A stretch of DNA of 39,613 nt. It comes from Bacteroidales bacterium. Lineage in GTDB: Bacteria; Bacteroidota; Bacteroidia; Bacteroidales; VadinHA17. Under the pieces are notes generated by a model, which did not search any database, had not been told where the DNA came from, and worked only from the letters and a program-made list of their open reading frames with translations. The stretch covers positions 1 to 39,613 of the forward strand of contig JAHYJA010000010.1 in NCBI GenBank assembly GCA_019429325.1. Reading direction: 5' to 3'. The position numbers and the translations under genes were made by a program. Shown in pieces: positions 1 to 8,573 of the stretch; the stretch's first letter is position 1, and every line of letters begins with the position of its first letter.

Positions 1-973
1 TCTTCTCCAGTCTGAAGAGGGATCACTGCTGATAAAACTAAAGGAAGTAAGATCAAATATCTGCAGGATCAGTACATTTTTACCGGGTGGCGAGGAACTT
101 GTGTCGCGGATTGAATCCGCTTATATCGAGCTTAACGACCTCGCAGGCGATTTAGCCAGGCTCTCTGACGGGATTGAAGCCGATCCCGGACGGCTTGAGA
201 AGATAAACAACAGGCTTGACCTGATCTATTCACTTATCCGGAAGCACAGGGTGAATAACCTTGATGAGCTGATACTCAGGGAGGCAGAGCTCAGAAGTCA
301 TATCAGTTCAACCAGCTCAACAGATGAGAAACTGCAGGAGCTTGAATCCCTTCTTGCCACAGAGGAGAAATCATTGAGGAGTGTCGCTGAGAAGATGTCT
401 GCAAGCCGAAAAACGGTTCTGCATGATGTGGAGGGAAGGATTACGGATATTCTGAGACAGCTTGGAATGCCGAATGGCAGATTCCGTATAGTTCTTTCGC
501 AATTACCGGACCTCACGGCAACCGGTACTGACCATGCTGATTTTCTCTTTTCGGCCAATAAACAGATCGAACCTGAAGATCTTTCAAGGATCGCTTCAGG
601 CGGTGAATTGTCAAGAGTGATGCTGAGTCTCAAATCACTCCTGACAAGAAACACCAACCTCCCGACAATTATTTTTGATGAGATCGACGCCGGTGTCTCC
701 GGTGAAGTGGCCGATAAGGTAGGTCAGATACTGGCTCTTATGGGTAAATACATGCAGGTAGTGAACATAACGCACCTTCCACAGGTAGCCTCCAGGGGAA
801 CAAAGCACTACCATGTTTACAAAGAAGAAAAGGGTGACGAAACAATTACCCGTGTTAAATTGTTATCTGCCGAGGAAAGGATAATTGAAGTTGCCAGATT
901 GCTTAGCGGCAGCGAAGTAACCGAAACAGCCATCAGGAACGCAACTGAATTATTACAGGCGGCGGTTAGTTAA
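1..973 (+). CDS. recN: DNA repair protein RecN, C-terminal part (cut by window edge)
   Basis: SMC-like ATPase of recombinational double-strand break repair, acting in the cytoplasm on DNA. The reading frame is open from base 2, so the gene begins before the window; a GTG at 101 is internal, not a start. What remains (about 323 residues) covers the end of the coiled-coil arm and the C-terminal ATPase half. The ABC signature is seen in SRIASGGELSRVM and the Walker B in IIFDEIDAGVSGEVADKVG, followed by the H-loop region NITHLPQVASRG, which is typical of RecN rather than other SMC proteins. fabI follows 24 bases downstream on the same strand, so the two may be cotranscribed. The identification is firm; nothing can be said about the N-terminal half. 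Confidence 0.95.
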   Translation, partial: LLQSEEGSLLIKLKEVRSNICRISTFLPGGEELVSRIESAYIELNDLAGDLARLSDGIEADPGRLEKINNRLDLIYSLIRKHRVNNLDELILREAELRSHISSTSSTDEKLQELESLLATEEKSLRSVAEKMSASRKTVLHDVEGRITDILRQLGMPNGRFRIVLSQLPDLTATGTDHADFLFSANKQIEPEDLSRIASGGELSRVMLSLKSLLTRNTNLPTIIFDEIDAGVSGEVADKVGQILALMGKYMQVVNITHLPQVASRGTKHYHVYKEEKGDETITRVKLLSAEERIIEVARLLSGSEVTETAIRNATELLQAAVS

Positions 974-997
974 ATCACTCACTAAACAAACAGCTTT

Positions 998-1828
998 ATG
1001 ACCAATGCTCTTCTTTATGGGAAAAAAGGGATTATTTTCGGAGCCCTGAATGAGAAATCAATTGCCTGGCAGGTGGCCCTGAAAGCCAGGGAACACGGTG
1101 CTGATCTGGTATTGACCAACTCGCCTGTCGCCATACGGCTGGGAACAATCGATGAGCTTGCCGGGATAACCGGCAGCAGAGTTATTCCAGCCGATGCTGT
1201 AAAAATGGAGGATATTGACAAGCTTATAACTGAGAGCATGGATTATTTCGGCGGCCGGTTTGACTTTATCCTGCATTCAATCGGTATGTCTCCCAATGTC
1301 AGGAAGGAGATCCCCTACGAGAATACCAGCTATGAGAATATGCTGAAAACTTTCGATGTCTCAGCTCTTAGTTTTCACCGGATACTCCAGACCGCATATA
1401 AACACGATGCAATAAGGGAGTGGGGCTCAGTCGTAGCCCTATCCTATGTAGCTGCACAGAGGACACTGACAGGCTACAACGATATGGGCGATGCCAAGGC
1501 TCTTCTGGAATCGATCGCCCGTTCCTTCGGATATATCTATGGCCGCGACAGAAAAGTCAGGGTAAACACTATATCACAGTCACCAACTCCCACAACCGCA
1601 GGCTCCGGGATCCACGGTTTCGAATCGCTTGTGGATTTCTCGGAAAGGATGTCACCTCTCGGAAATGCCACCGCAGAAGAGTGTGCTGATTATTGTGTCG
1701 TCCTTTTCTCAGACCTTACAAGGAAAGTAACCATGCAAAACCTCTATCACGACGGTGGATTCTCCAGCATGGGAATGAGCCTCAAGGCTATAGAACAGTA
1801 CCGCAAGAGCTTTGAGGAATGTGACTGA
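998..1828 (+). CDS. fabI: Enoyl-[acyl-carrier-protein] reductase (NADH), FabI type
   Basis: Carries out the last reduction of each fatty-acid elongation cycle, turning enoyl-ACP into acyl-ACP in the cytoplasm. The protein is 276 residues, within the normal range, and is a short-chain dehydrogenase-like fold. The N-terminal nucleotide-binding stretch reads KKGIIFGALNEKSIAW, with HSIGMSPNVRK near residues 93-103. The catalytic FabI residues are visible as Y150, Y160 and K167 (Y-x6-K spacing), and the sequence is of the Bacteroidota FabI kind (YVAAQRTLTGYNDMGDAKAL). It begins with ATG 24 bases after recN. No other fatty-acid gene is adjacent, so placement next to recN looks incidental. Confidence 0.95.
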   Translation: MTNALLYGKKGIIFGALNEKSIAWQVALKAREHGADLVLTNSPVAIRLGTIDELAGITGSRVIPADAVKMEDIDKLITESMDYFGGRFDFILHSIGMSPNVRKEIPYENTSYENMLKTFDVSALSFHRILQTAYKHDAIREWGSVVALSYVAAQRTLTGYNDMGDAKALLESIARSFGYIYGRDRKVRVNTISQSPTPTTAGSGIHGFESLVDFSERMSPLGNATAEECADYCVVLFSDLTRKVTMQNLYHDGGFSSMGMSLKAIEQYRKSFEECD

Positions 1829-1868
1829 AGCTGTTCATGTAAGTATAAATACATATTTTTCAGGTCAA

Positions 1869-1901
1869 TTGCTCCATGGTTAAAGGCTTTGTTTATATTT
1901 G
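1869..1901 (+). promoter_or_regulatory. Bacteroidota-type promoter for the DUF819 gene
   Basis: A perfect TAnnTTTG element (TATATTTG, 1894-1901) has a TTG at 1869-1871, separated by 22 bases. Flavobacterium and Bacteroides promoters use TTG or TTTG about 17-23 bases before TAnnTTTG. The start codon at 1924 lies 22 bases downstream, leaving a leader of roughly 15 bases. It implies the DUF819 gene is transcribed separately from recN-fabI. Confidence 0.55.
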
Positions 1902-1923
1902 ATCAGACCTAAAACCTGAAGCA

Positions 1924-3198
1924 ATGATTAAAATCGTTCTCCTGGTTCTATTCTATTTTACCTTCCCTTTAGCAATTATCTATTTGTGCAGACGCTGGTC
2001 CCTCTTCAGACGATGCGGATCGATTCTGCTGGCTTATGCTTTCGGGCTGCTTCTGAGTGTTTCCGGTATTTTGCCGGGGGGAAGTGAGGGTTATATGCTC
2101 GCTCTGCACGGAGATCCCTCACTCCCTGGACCGCAGATGGAATCACTGCTGGCTTCCGGTGCCATCACCGAAGATGATCTGACCGTGAATGCCATTGCCA
2201 GCGCTCAGGATCTTCTGACTACTGTTATTGTGCCGGTTGCATTTCCTCTTCTGCTGTTTTCACTGAACATCAGAAGATGGTTGAAGCATGCAAAGACCGG
2301 TTTTCTGAGCATGGTGCTGGCCTTGATTTCAGTCATCATAATAATTGCCACAGGATACCTGATCTTTTCTGATATTGTCCCCGACAGCTGGAAAGTGGCG
2401 GGAATGCTTGTCAGCGTCTACACCGGGGGGACTGCAAATATGGCTTCACTGAGTGTCGCTCTTGATGTTGATCCAAGCCTTTTTCTGATGACAAACACCT
2501 ATGATATAATTATAGGTGCCATCACTATCATCTTCTTTATAACAGCCGGCCCGAAGGTTTTCAGGGCCATTCTTCCTCCTTTCAGGTCTTCAGGTGAGTC
2601 AGTCGATACGAGGCAGGCAGTCGCGGAGGCCGAAAGCTTTGATGATTTTTCGGGAATGTTCAAAAAGGGGCGACTCCTTCCGCTTCTGAAAGCTTTCGGG
2701 ATCTCATTACTTATCGTAGCAATATCCGTCGGTCTAGCTGTCCTGCTCTTTCCCCCGGAAGCGCTTAATCCGGTTGCCATATTACTTATCACAACCCTGG
2801 CGATCGCAGGTTCTCTGATGCCCTGGTTGAACAGGATCGAAAAAACATTCCAGCTCGGGATGTACTTTATTCTTGTTTTTTCACTGGTTGTTGCTTCGAT
2901 GGCTAACCTCGGGGTAATATTCAATATCGGCTTCCTTGGCCTTTTTTCCTATGTTCTGTATGCATACTTCGGTTCCCTTTTCCTTCATCTTCTGCTTTCT
3001 AAAATATTCAGGGTCAATGCAGATGATTATCTTATAACAACTACCTCCTTCATCTATTCACCGCCATTCGTGCCTATTGTTGCAGCAGCACTGAAGAATA
3101 AGGATGTAATAGTGACAGGTATAACAGTCGGGGTGGTCGGCTATATTATTGGCAACTATATGGGAGTCGGGCTGGCTTATTTCCTCAAGGGTATGTAA
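1924..3198 (+). CDS. DUF819 family integral membrane protein (YjcL-like)
   Basis: A 424-residue polytopic inner-membrane protein. Hydrophobic segments follow one another almost throughout: the first begins at residue 3 (IVLLVLFYFTFPLAIIYL), and the last segments surround GVVGYIIGNYMGVGLAYFL. The family is recognised by the motif VYTGGTANMASLSVALD near residue 160, with a polar loop around residues 225-245. DUF819 proteins are related in shape to sodium-dependent or carboxylate transporters, but no substrate is established. The gene has its own promoter-like element and is convergent, with a 15-base gap, to the outer-membrane barrel gene. Call of family is good; transport function is inferred only from topology. 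Confidence 0.85.
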   Translation: MIKIVLLVLFYFTFPLAIIYLCRRWSLFRRCGSILLAYAFGLLLSVSGILPGGSEGYMLALHGDPSLPGPQMESLLASGAITEDDLTVNAIASAQDLLTTVIVPVAFPLLLFSLNIRRWLKHAKTGFLSMVLALISVIIIIATGYLIFSDIVPDSWKVAGMLVSVYTGGTANMASLSVALDVDPSLFLMTNTYDIIIGAITIIFFITAGPKVFRAILPPFRSSGESVDTRQAVAEAESFDDFSGMFKKGRLLPLLKAFGISLLIVAISVGLAVLLFPPEALNPVAILLITTLAIAGSLMPWLNRIEKTFQLGMYFILVFSLVVASMANLGVIFNIGFLGLFSYVLYAYFGSLFLHLLLSKIFRVNADDYLITTTSFIYSPPFVPIVAAALKNKDVIVTGITVGVVGYIIGNYMGVGLAYFLKGM

Positions 3199-3213
3199 GC
3201 TTTCAGCAATCGT

Positions 3214-4533
3214 CTAAAACAGGTAGTTCAGTCCAACATAGAACCCCATGCCGCCGTCCTGTTCGTTAAATGCTTTCCCAAGGTCGAATGCTATAATGAA
3301 ATTTTCATTCATAACCACTCTCAGACCGGCTCCGGCAGTGACATGAAGCTTTTCTGCACCAGGATCGAAAAAATCCGCCTGATTGAGAGGTAATACAGAA
3401 AAATTGGGAATATCGAAATCTATTTTTTTGGTGATCATTCCGAAATCCGTAAAACCGTTCAGACCTATATAGAAGTTCTGGTTGATAAAGCTGAACCTTA
3501 CCGCTTTCCATCGTAATTCAACGTTTCCGTAAAAAAAGCCGTCGCCTACAACCCTGTTCCTCCAGATACCTCGAAGGGTTTTGGAACCCCCCAGGCCCTC
3601 GGAGAAAGCTCCTCTTAAAGCCGATACGATAACCTGCGGCTGGTAATAAAAAGGTACATCCCCGAAAATTGTCTGCTGATAACCAAGCCGGTAAGCAAGA
3701 GAAAGATCATTCGGGATCAGTGTGAAGTATTGACGATGAGTAAAGTAAAATTTTCCAAAGGATGCTTCACTGCCCAGAAACTTCTGGGAAGTTTCAATAC
3801 CTGCCTCGGTCCAGATCCCTTTCATCGGATTTGGCCGGTTATCCCTCGTGTCGTAGGAAAGTCCGGCCTTGAGCGTTGTCACCAGACCACCGTCCGCTTC
3901 TTCATCGCCGATGATACCCCAATCCTTATATAACTCATAAAGACCGGGAACGTCAGGATATTTTTCATCATCATCCCTGCCTTTGTTCAGCTTATCGAGA
4001 TCGACAGACGAAATGGTGAATTTCTGCAATGCGAACCCTGCATTCCAGAGAAGCTTGGGTCCCGAGAGTTTTCCCTCGAAATCGTTCTTGAACCTGAAAA
4101 GCGAACGCTTATGCCTGTAGAACATCCGGGTTATGTAATCATCCGACTCAAGATCCATCCAATCCTTTACAATAACGGCATCATATCCGTTAAATCCGTA
4201 GAAGTCGTATGCCTGGTCCGTCAGGAACGAAAGATCTGTGGTGTATCTTACACCGGGTATGAGTTTAATGGTTTCGTAGTTTAATCTGTTGATTCCGCTC
4301 CCCTTTGTAAAGCGGCTCACTTCAACATAGATCTTGTGATAGAAATCGGGATAGATGTCGCCGGTCCCGTAATTATAGAGGTCGATCAGTCCCCCGTACT
4401 GAAAACCCAGGTCTGAATCAAAGGAAATTGACGGCAGGACACCAAAGTTCCATCCTGATTTGGTCTTTGATTCCTGTGCCGGCAAGGTTAGGGCAAGCAT
4501 GGCTAAAACAAATAGTAAAGCGCTCTTTTTCAT
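3214..4533 (-). CDS. Omp85/BamA-superfamily outer-membrane beta-barrel protein without POTRA domains
   Basis: A 439-residue protein with a clear signal peptide (MKKSALLFVLAMLALTLPAQ, cleaved after about residue 20) and no POTRA-like N-terminal domain of usual size. The rest consists of alternating hydrophobic beta-strand stretches and ends in an aromatic C-terminal strand (GMGFYVGLNYLF), the signal for insertion by the BAM machinery. The segments GLSYDTRDNRPNPMKGIWTEAG and GGSKTLRGIWRNRVVGDGFFYGNVELRW resemble the conserved barrel strands and the loop-6 (V)RG[Y/W] motif of bacterial surface-antigen (PF01103) proteins. Such stand-alone barrels are common in Bacteroidota; cargo is unknown. A weak minus-strand TAnnTTTA lies at 4559-4566 in the divergent gap before hutI. 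Confidence 0.8.
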   Translation of the reverse strand: MKKSALLFVLAMLALTLPAQESKTKSGWNFGVLPSISFDSDLGFQYGGLIDLYNYGTGDIYPDFYHKIYVEVSRFTKGSGINRLNYETIKLIPGVRYTTDLSFLTDQAYDFYGFNGYDAVIVKDWMDLESDDYITRMFYRHKRSLFRFKNDFEGKLSGPKLLWNAGFALQKFTISSVDLDKLNKGRDDDEKYPDVPGLYELYKDWGIIGDEEADGGLVTTLKAGLSYDTRDNRPNPMKGIWTEAGIETSQKFLGSEASFGKFYFTHRQYFTLIPNDLSLAYRLGYQQTIFGDVPFYYQPQVIVSALRGAFSEGLGGSKTLRGIWRNRVVGDGFFYGNVELRWKAVRFSFINQNFYIGLNGFTDFGMITKKIDFDIPNFSVLPLNQADFFDPGAEKLHVTAGAGLRVVMNENFIIAFDLGKAFNEQDGGMGFYVGLNYLF

Positions 4534-4641
4534 AGGTTATGGTTTGGTTATTCAGGGCTAAAGATAAAGAAAAATGGAAATTCTGATCTCTTTTTTCAAT
4601 ATTTGCTACCTTAGGACAATATTTTACGACTAAAGACTTAT

Positions 4642-5907
4642 ATGGGACTGCTGATCAAGAATATCAAATGCCTGGTGCAGGCAGAGGAGACTCCCCGAAC
4701 CAGGGTTTGCGGCAAGGAGATGTCTGAGATCGGAATCATCAGGGATGCATTTTTGCTTACCGAGAATCAATTGATTAAGGACTTCGGACCTATGGAGGAG
4801 ATCTCCCTCAGGGTCAGGGATGACGATCATAACAGGCATGAAATAATTGACGCTTCGGGCAGATTTTTATTCCCGTCATTCTGCGACCCGCATACTCATT
4901 TAGTTTATGCCGGCAGCCGCGAGAAAGAGTTTACTGACAGGATCCGGGGTTTATCGTACGAGGAGATAGCCGGCAGGGGAGGAGGTATACTTAATTCTGC
5001 AAGATTGCTGGCAGAGACATCCGAAGAAGAACTTTTTGTACAATCGATGGGACGTGTCAATGAGATCATAAGTCTTGGTACAGGTGCTGTTGAGATTAAA
5101 AGTGGTTACGGGCTAACACCGGAGGGTGAGCTTAAGATGCTTAGGGTCATTAAAAAAATCAGGGAATCGTCACCAATAGAAGTGAGGTCCACCTTCCTGG
5201 GAGCCCACGCCGTGCCGGAGGAGTATAAAGGCCGGAGAGAACAGTATGTAGATCTGATCATAAACGAGATGATCCCGATGGTCGCTTATGAAGAGCTTGC
5301 CGACTACATTGATGTGTTCTGTGACCGCGGGTTCTTTACCGTTGAGGACACCGAAAGAATATTGACAGCAGGAATGAAATACGGACTCATTCCCAAGATC
5401 CATGCCAATGAGCTTGATTTCTCGGGTGGAGTCCAGGTTGGTGTTAAATATGATGCCCTCTCGGTGGATCATCTCGAAATGACAGGTGATGAAGAGATAG
5501 ATTCACTTTCAGGCACTGAAACCATGCCTGTGCTTCTGCCGGGCGCCGCTTTCTTTCTGGGTCTCCCCGATCCTCCGGCAAGAAAGATGATCGATGCCGG
5601 ATTGCCGGTTGCAATGGCCTCGGATTATAATCCGGGATCATCCCCGTCGGGCAATATGAAGCTTATAATGTCGCTGGGGTGTATCAGACTCAGGATGCTC
5701 CCTGAAGAGGTTATCAATGCAGTCACCATCAATGCCGCTTATGCGATGGGCCTCCAGGAAACACACGGGTCGGTTGCAGCAGGGAAGGTTGCCAATATGT
5801 TTATAACCAAAGAGATGCCATCTTACGACTTTTTGCCGTATGCTTACGGCAGCTATTTGATAGATAAAGTGATACTTAAAGGAAAGATATGGAAAGAAGG
5901 ATTATAG
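4642..5907 (+). CDS. hutI: Imidazolonepropionase (histidine degradation)
   Basis: Hydrolyses 4-imidazolone-5-propionate to N-formimino-L-glutamate, the third step of histidine breakdown, in the cytoplasm. At 421 residues it has the usual length for this amidohydrolase family. The metal-binding HxH is present at H84 and H86 in FCDPHTHLVYAGSREKEF, followed by RGLSYEEIAGRGGGILNSA; the later metal/active-site histidine context IHANELDFSGG and the aspartate of ASDYNPGSSP are also visible. The stop codon lies inside the next gene: the two frames overlap by 19 bases, so translation of ftcD is likely coupled. HutH and HutU, the first two enzymes, are not in the window. Confidence 0.96.
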   Translation: MGLLIKNIKCLVQAEETPRTRVCGKEMSEIGIIRDAFLLTENQLIKDFGPMEEISLRVRDDDHNRHEIIDASGRFLFPSFCDPHTHLVYAGSREKEFTDRIRGLSYEEIAGRGGGILNSARLLAETSEEELFVQSMGRVNEIISLGTGAVEIKSGYGLTPEGELKMLRVIKKIRESSPIEVRSTFLGAHAVPEEYKGRREQYVDLIINEMIPMVAYEELADYIDVFCDRGFFTVEDTERILTAGMKYGLIPKIHANELDFSGGVQVGVKYDALSVDHLEMTGDEEIDSLSGTETMPVLLPGAAFFLGLPDPPARKMIDAGLPVAMASDYNPGSSPSGNMKLIMSLGCIRLRMLPEEVINAVTINAAYAMGLQETHGSVAAGKVANMFITKEMPSYDFLPYAYGSYLIDKVILKGKIWKEGL

Positions 5908-7589
5908 AATGTGTGCCGAATTTCAGTGAAGGACGTGATATGGGTGTAATAAAGCAGATCACTGACTCCGTCGTTGCTGTCGAAGGGGTGAAGCTCCTCG
6001 GCGTTGACCCTGGAAAGGATACAAACCGCACCGTGGTTACTTTTACAGGAGATCCCGAACAGGTCATAGAAGCAGCTTTCAGGGCAGTGAAGACGGCTTC
6101 GTTGCTGATCGATATGTCAAAGCATACGGGAGAACATCCCAGGCTGGGTGCAACCGATGTTTGTCCGTTGATCCCGGTTTCATGTATCACAATGGAAGAG
6201 ACTGTTGTCTATGCCCGCAGACTGGCTGAAAGAATCGGGAACGAATTGCAGATACCCGTTTATTGTTACGAGCATGCCGCGTTTGAAGAAAAAAGGAGAA
6301 ATCTGGCCAGCATCAGAGCCGGCGAATATGAGGGATTGAGAAAAAAACTTGCCGACCACACTTGGAAACCGGATTTCGGACCAGCACTTTTTAATGAAAG
6401 ATCAGGTGCAACAGTTGTGGGAGCCAGGGATTTCCTGGTTGCTTTCAATGTTAACCTTAATACCACGTCTGTCAGGCGGGCAAACGCCATTGCATACGAT
6501 GTAAGGGAAAAAGGCAGACCATTACGGGAGGGTAATTCTCTTACAGGCAAAATAGTGACGGATAAAAGAGGGGAGCCGGTCATGGTCCCCGGATCACTTA
6601 AGTCTGTCAAGGCGATTGGCTGGTATATAGAAGAGTACGGGTTTGCTCAGATCTCCATGAACCTTACGGACCTTGCGGTAACCCCGGTGCATATTGCCTT
6701 CGACGAAGTGTGCCGTAAGGCTGATGCCAGGGGAGTAAGGGTTACCGGATCGGAACTTGTTGGTCTGATACCGCTCAAAGCAATACTCGATGCGGGCCGT
6801 TATTTTCTCAGCAAGCAACAGCGATCAGCAGGCGTATCAGATGATGAACTGATTAAGACAGCGGTCAGGTCAATGGGTCTTGATGAGTTGAGTCCCTTCA
6901 TTCCGGAGGAAAGAATAATTGAGTATGTGATGGAAGAGAAGCCCGGGAAGAACAAGCTGACCGCGATGAGCCTGAAGGGTTTCATGAACGAAGTTGCATC
7001 AGAGTCGACTGCTCCCGGTGGTGGCTCCGTCTCTTCATATATCGGGGCCATGGGTATTGCCCTTGGAACCATGGTCGCCAATCTTTCGTCGCACAAGCGC
7101 GGATGGGATGATCGATGGAAGGAATTCTCCGACTGGGCTGAACAGGGCAAGGAGATCCAGAACAGCCTTCTGAACCTTGTCGATGAGGATACCTCGGCTT
7201 TTAAAAGGATCATAGAGGCCATGAACCTTCCAAAAAAGAGCGATGAGGAAAAGGCTGCGAGGAACGTGGCTGTCGAGGAAGCTACAAAATATGCTACAAT
7301 CATACCTTTCAGAGTGATGGAGACAGCTGTGAAAGGCTTCAGGCTTATCAGGGAAATGGTTGAAAACGGAAACCCTGGTTCGGTGACTGATGCCGCTGTG
7401 GGTGCCCTGGCAGTAAGATCGTGTATCAGGGGAGCCTTCCTGAATGTAAAAATCAATGCTTCAGGACTGAAGGATAAGGAGTTTGCAAGAGATATTATTC
7501 AGAAAGGATGTGAGATAGAGACAGTTGCCCATCTGGAGGAAGAGGCAGTCATGAGGCTCATTGACAAGAAGACAGACTCTGTAAGATAG
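5889..7589 (+). CDS. ftcD: Bifunctional glutamate formimidoyltransferase / formimidoyl-THF cyclodeaminase
   Basis: Transfers the formimino group from N-formimino-glutamate to tetrahydrofolate and then releases ammonia to give methenyl-THF, so histidine carbon enters the one-carbon pool. The 566 residues hold two enzymes in one chain, as in animal FTCD. The N-terminal transferase runs from RIIECVPNFSEGRD (residues 3-16) to about residue 300, including KHTGEHPRLGATDVCPLIP; the cyclodeaminase begins near residue 355 (LTAMSLKGFMNEVASESTAPGGGS). The start overlaps hutI by 19 bases. With this route, formimino-glutamate need not be opened by HutG, so the ureohydrolase at 22.5 kb is probably not part of histidine use. 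Ends 11 bases from a convergent gene. Confidence 0.96.
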   Translation: MERRIIECVPNFSEGRDMGVIKQITDSVVAVEGVKLLGVDPGKDTNRTVVTFTGDPEQVIEAAFRAVKTASLLIDMSKHTGEHPRLGATDVCPLIPVSCITMEETVVYARRLAERIGNELQIPVYCYEHAAFEEKRRNLASIRAGEYEGLRKKLADHTWKPDFGPALFNERSGATVVGARDFLVAFNVNLNTTSVRRANAIAYDVREKGRPLREGNSLTGKIVTDKRGEPVMVPGSLKSVKAIGWYIEEYGFAQISMNLTDLAVTPVHIAFDEVCRKADARGVRVTGSELVGLIPLKAILDAGRYFLSKQQRSAGVSDDELIKTAVRSMGLDELSPFIPEERIIEYVMEEKPGKNKLTAMSLKGFMNEVASESTAPGGGSVSSYIGAMGIALGTMVANLSSHKRGWDDRWKEFSDWAEQGKEIQNSLLNLVDEDTSAFKRIIEAMNLPKKSDEEKAARNVAVEEATKYATIIPFRVMETAVKGFRLIREMVENGNPGSVTDAAVGALAVRSCIRGAFLNVKINASGLKDKEFARDIIQKGCEIETVAHLEEEAVMRLIDKKTDSVR

Positions 7590-7600
7590 AAGGGGAGAGC

Positions 7601-8362
7601 CTAAAGGATTCGTCTGATAGTGCGGAGGTGATGTGAGTAATCTCCGGTTTCCTGCTTGAATATTCCCTGGTGATCGATGGGATCAATGCGCACTCTTCCC
7701 GAGGCGTGGATTACCAGGCCCCTCGACAATATCATACCGACATGTGTAATAACACCCCTGTCGTTATCGAAAAATACCAGATCGCCGGGTATTGTCTCAT
7801 CAATGAAGCCTATAGCTGTCCCGGCTCCTGCCTGCTGAACACTGTCGCGCAGTATGGGAATACCATGTATCTTATAAACCAGCTGGGTGAATCCTGAACA
7901 ATCAATCCCTGAAGGGATACGGCCTCCCCATATATAAGGACTGTTAATGAATGCCATGGCACTGTCGGTCAGCATTCTCCCCGGGGTGATAATGCCCGGG
8001 CTGAATTCATGGCCTGTTTTGTAAATATTCCTTCCAATGGTAAATGTTTTATTCTCAAAGTCAGGATTATAGATCTCACACCCGGCCTCAAGCACAAGCT
8101 TTGTTCCGTCATGCTTAAAACAGAGCATTGACCGGTTAAGCACATAGCCGGGTGAATCACCGGTGTCGTCAGAATGCTGCAGATGGCACTGATCAATCCA
8201 GCCTGCATACTTGTCGAAAAGAGACTCTATCCTGATCCATTTGCCCGCCTGGTCAAGAATTATATATTTTTCCCCGAAAAGGATCTGGCTCAGCATTTCC
8301 GATCTGTGTGCCGGACCTGCCCTGAGGGGTACGAAAACATTCTCACATATAAATTGTTTCAT
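7601..8362 (-). CDS. SH3-domain NlpC/P60 (C40) peptidase, apparently cytosolic
   Basis: A 253-residue cysteine peptidase of the kind that cuts gamma-D-glutamyl bonds in peptidoglycan peptides. The C-terminal NlpC/P60 domain is intact: catalytic C155 in SGIDCSGFTQ, H207 in VITHVGMI, and third residue H219 in VIHASGR. The N-terminal half (roughly residues 7-125) resembles bacterial SH3 repeats: VPLRAGPAHRSEMLSQILFG and WIRIESLFDKYAGWID. No signal peptide or lipobox is seen; the chain begins with a polar stretch. By analogy with YkfC-type enzymes, recycling of imported muropeptides in the cytoplasm is the likeliest role, by inference. A minus-strand TAATTTTG (8380-8387) just upstream is a probable promoter element. 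Confidence 0.87.
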   Translation of the reverse strand: MKQFICENVFVPLRAGPAHRSEMLSQILFGEKYIILDQAGKWIRIESLFDKYAGWIDQCHLQHSDDTGDSPGYVLNRSMLCFKHDGTKLVLEAGCEIYNPDFENKTFTIGRNIYKTGHEFSPGIITPGRMLTDSAMAFINSPYIWGGRIPSGIDCSGFTQLVYKIHGIPILRDSVQQAGAGTAIGFIDETIPGDLVFFDNDRGVITHVGMILSRGLVIHASGRVRIDPIDHQGIFKQETGDYSHHLRTIRRIL

Positions 8363-8379
8363 CGTTAAGAGGTTTGCGC

Positions 8380-8387
8380 CAAAATTA
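8380..8387 (-). promoter_or_regulatory. -7 element for the NlpC/P60 gene
   Basis: Read on the minus strand this is TAATTTTG, a perfect TAnnTTTG match, 17 bases before the ATG at 8362, giving a leader of about 10 bases. No convincing TTG is seen at the -33 position. Confidence 0.4.
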
Positions 8388-8503
8388 CTAAATAGATTGC
8401 TAAAGGGATGCCTGAAACCCCATTTTTAACCGAAGAGAGCGCAAAGGAGGCGAAACCGGAGCAGAGTATACACGGGTTTTGACTGATGTACAACCCCGGG
8501 GTA

Positions 8504-8539
8504 TTTGAGCAAGATATATTGAAATTTAAATTACTTTTG
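8504..8539 (+). promoter_or_regulatory. Candidate promoter for the 7TM-HD gene
   Basis: TTTG at 8504-8507 and TACTTTTG at 8532-8539 match both Bacteroidota elements, but the spacer is 24 bases, one longer than the usual upper limit. The start codon is 34 bases beyond the -7 element. The rest of the 211-base gap (8363-8573) shows nothing else recognisable. Confidence 0.4.
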
Positions 8540-8573
8540 CCTGACTGGTAAAAATTTAACTAATTAATGCAGG

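Noticed and set aside
6800-7456. Open frame of 218 codons antisense to ftcD
   Set aside because: Shadow of the cyclodeaminase part of the real gene.
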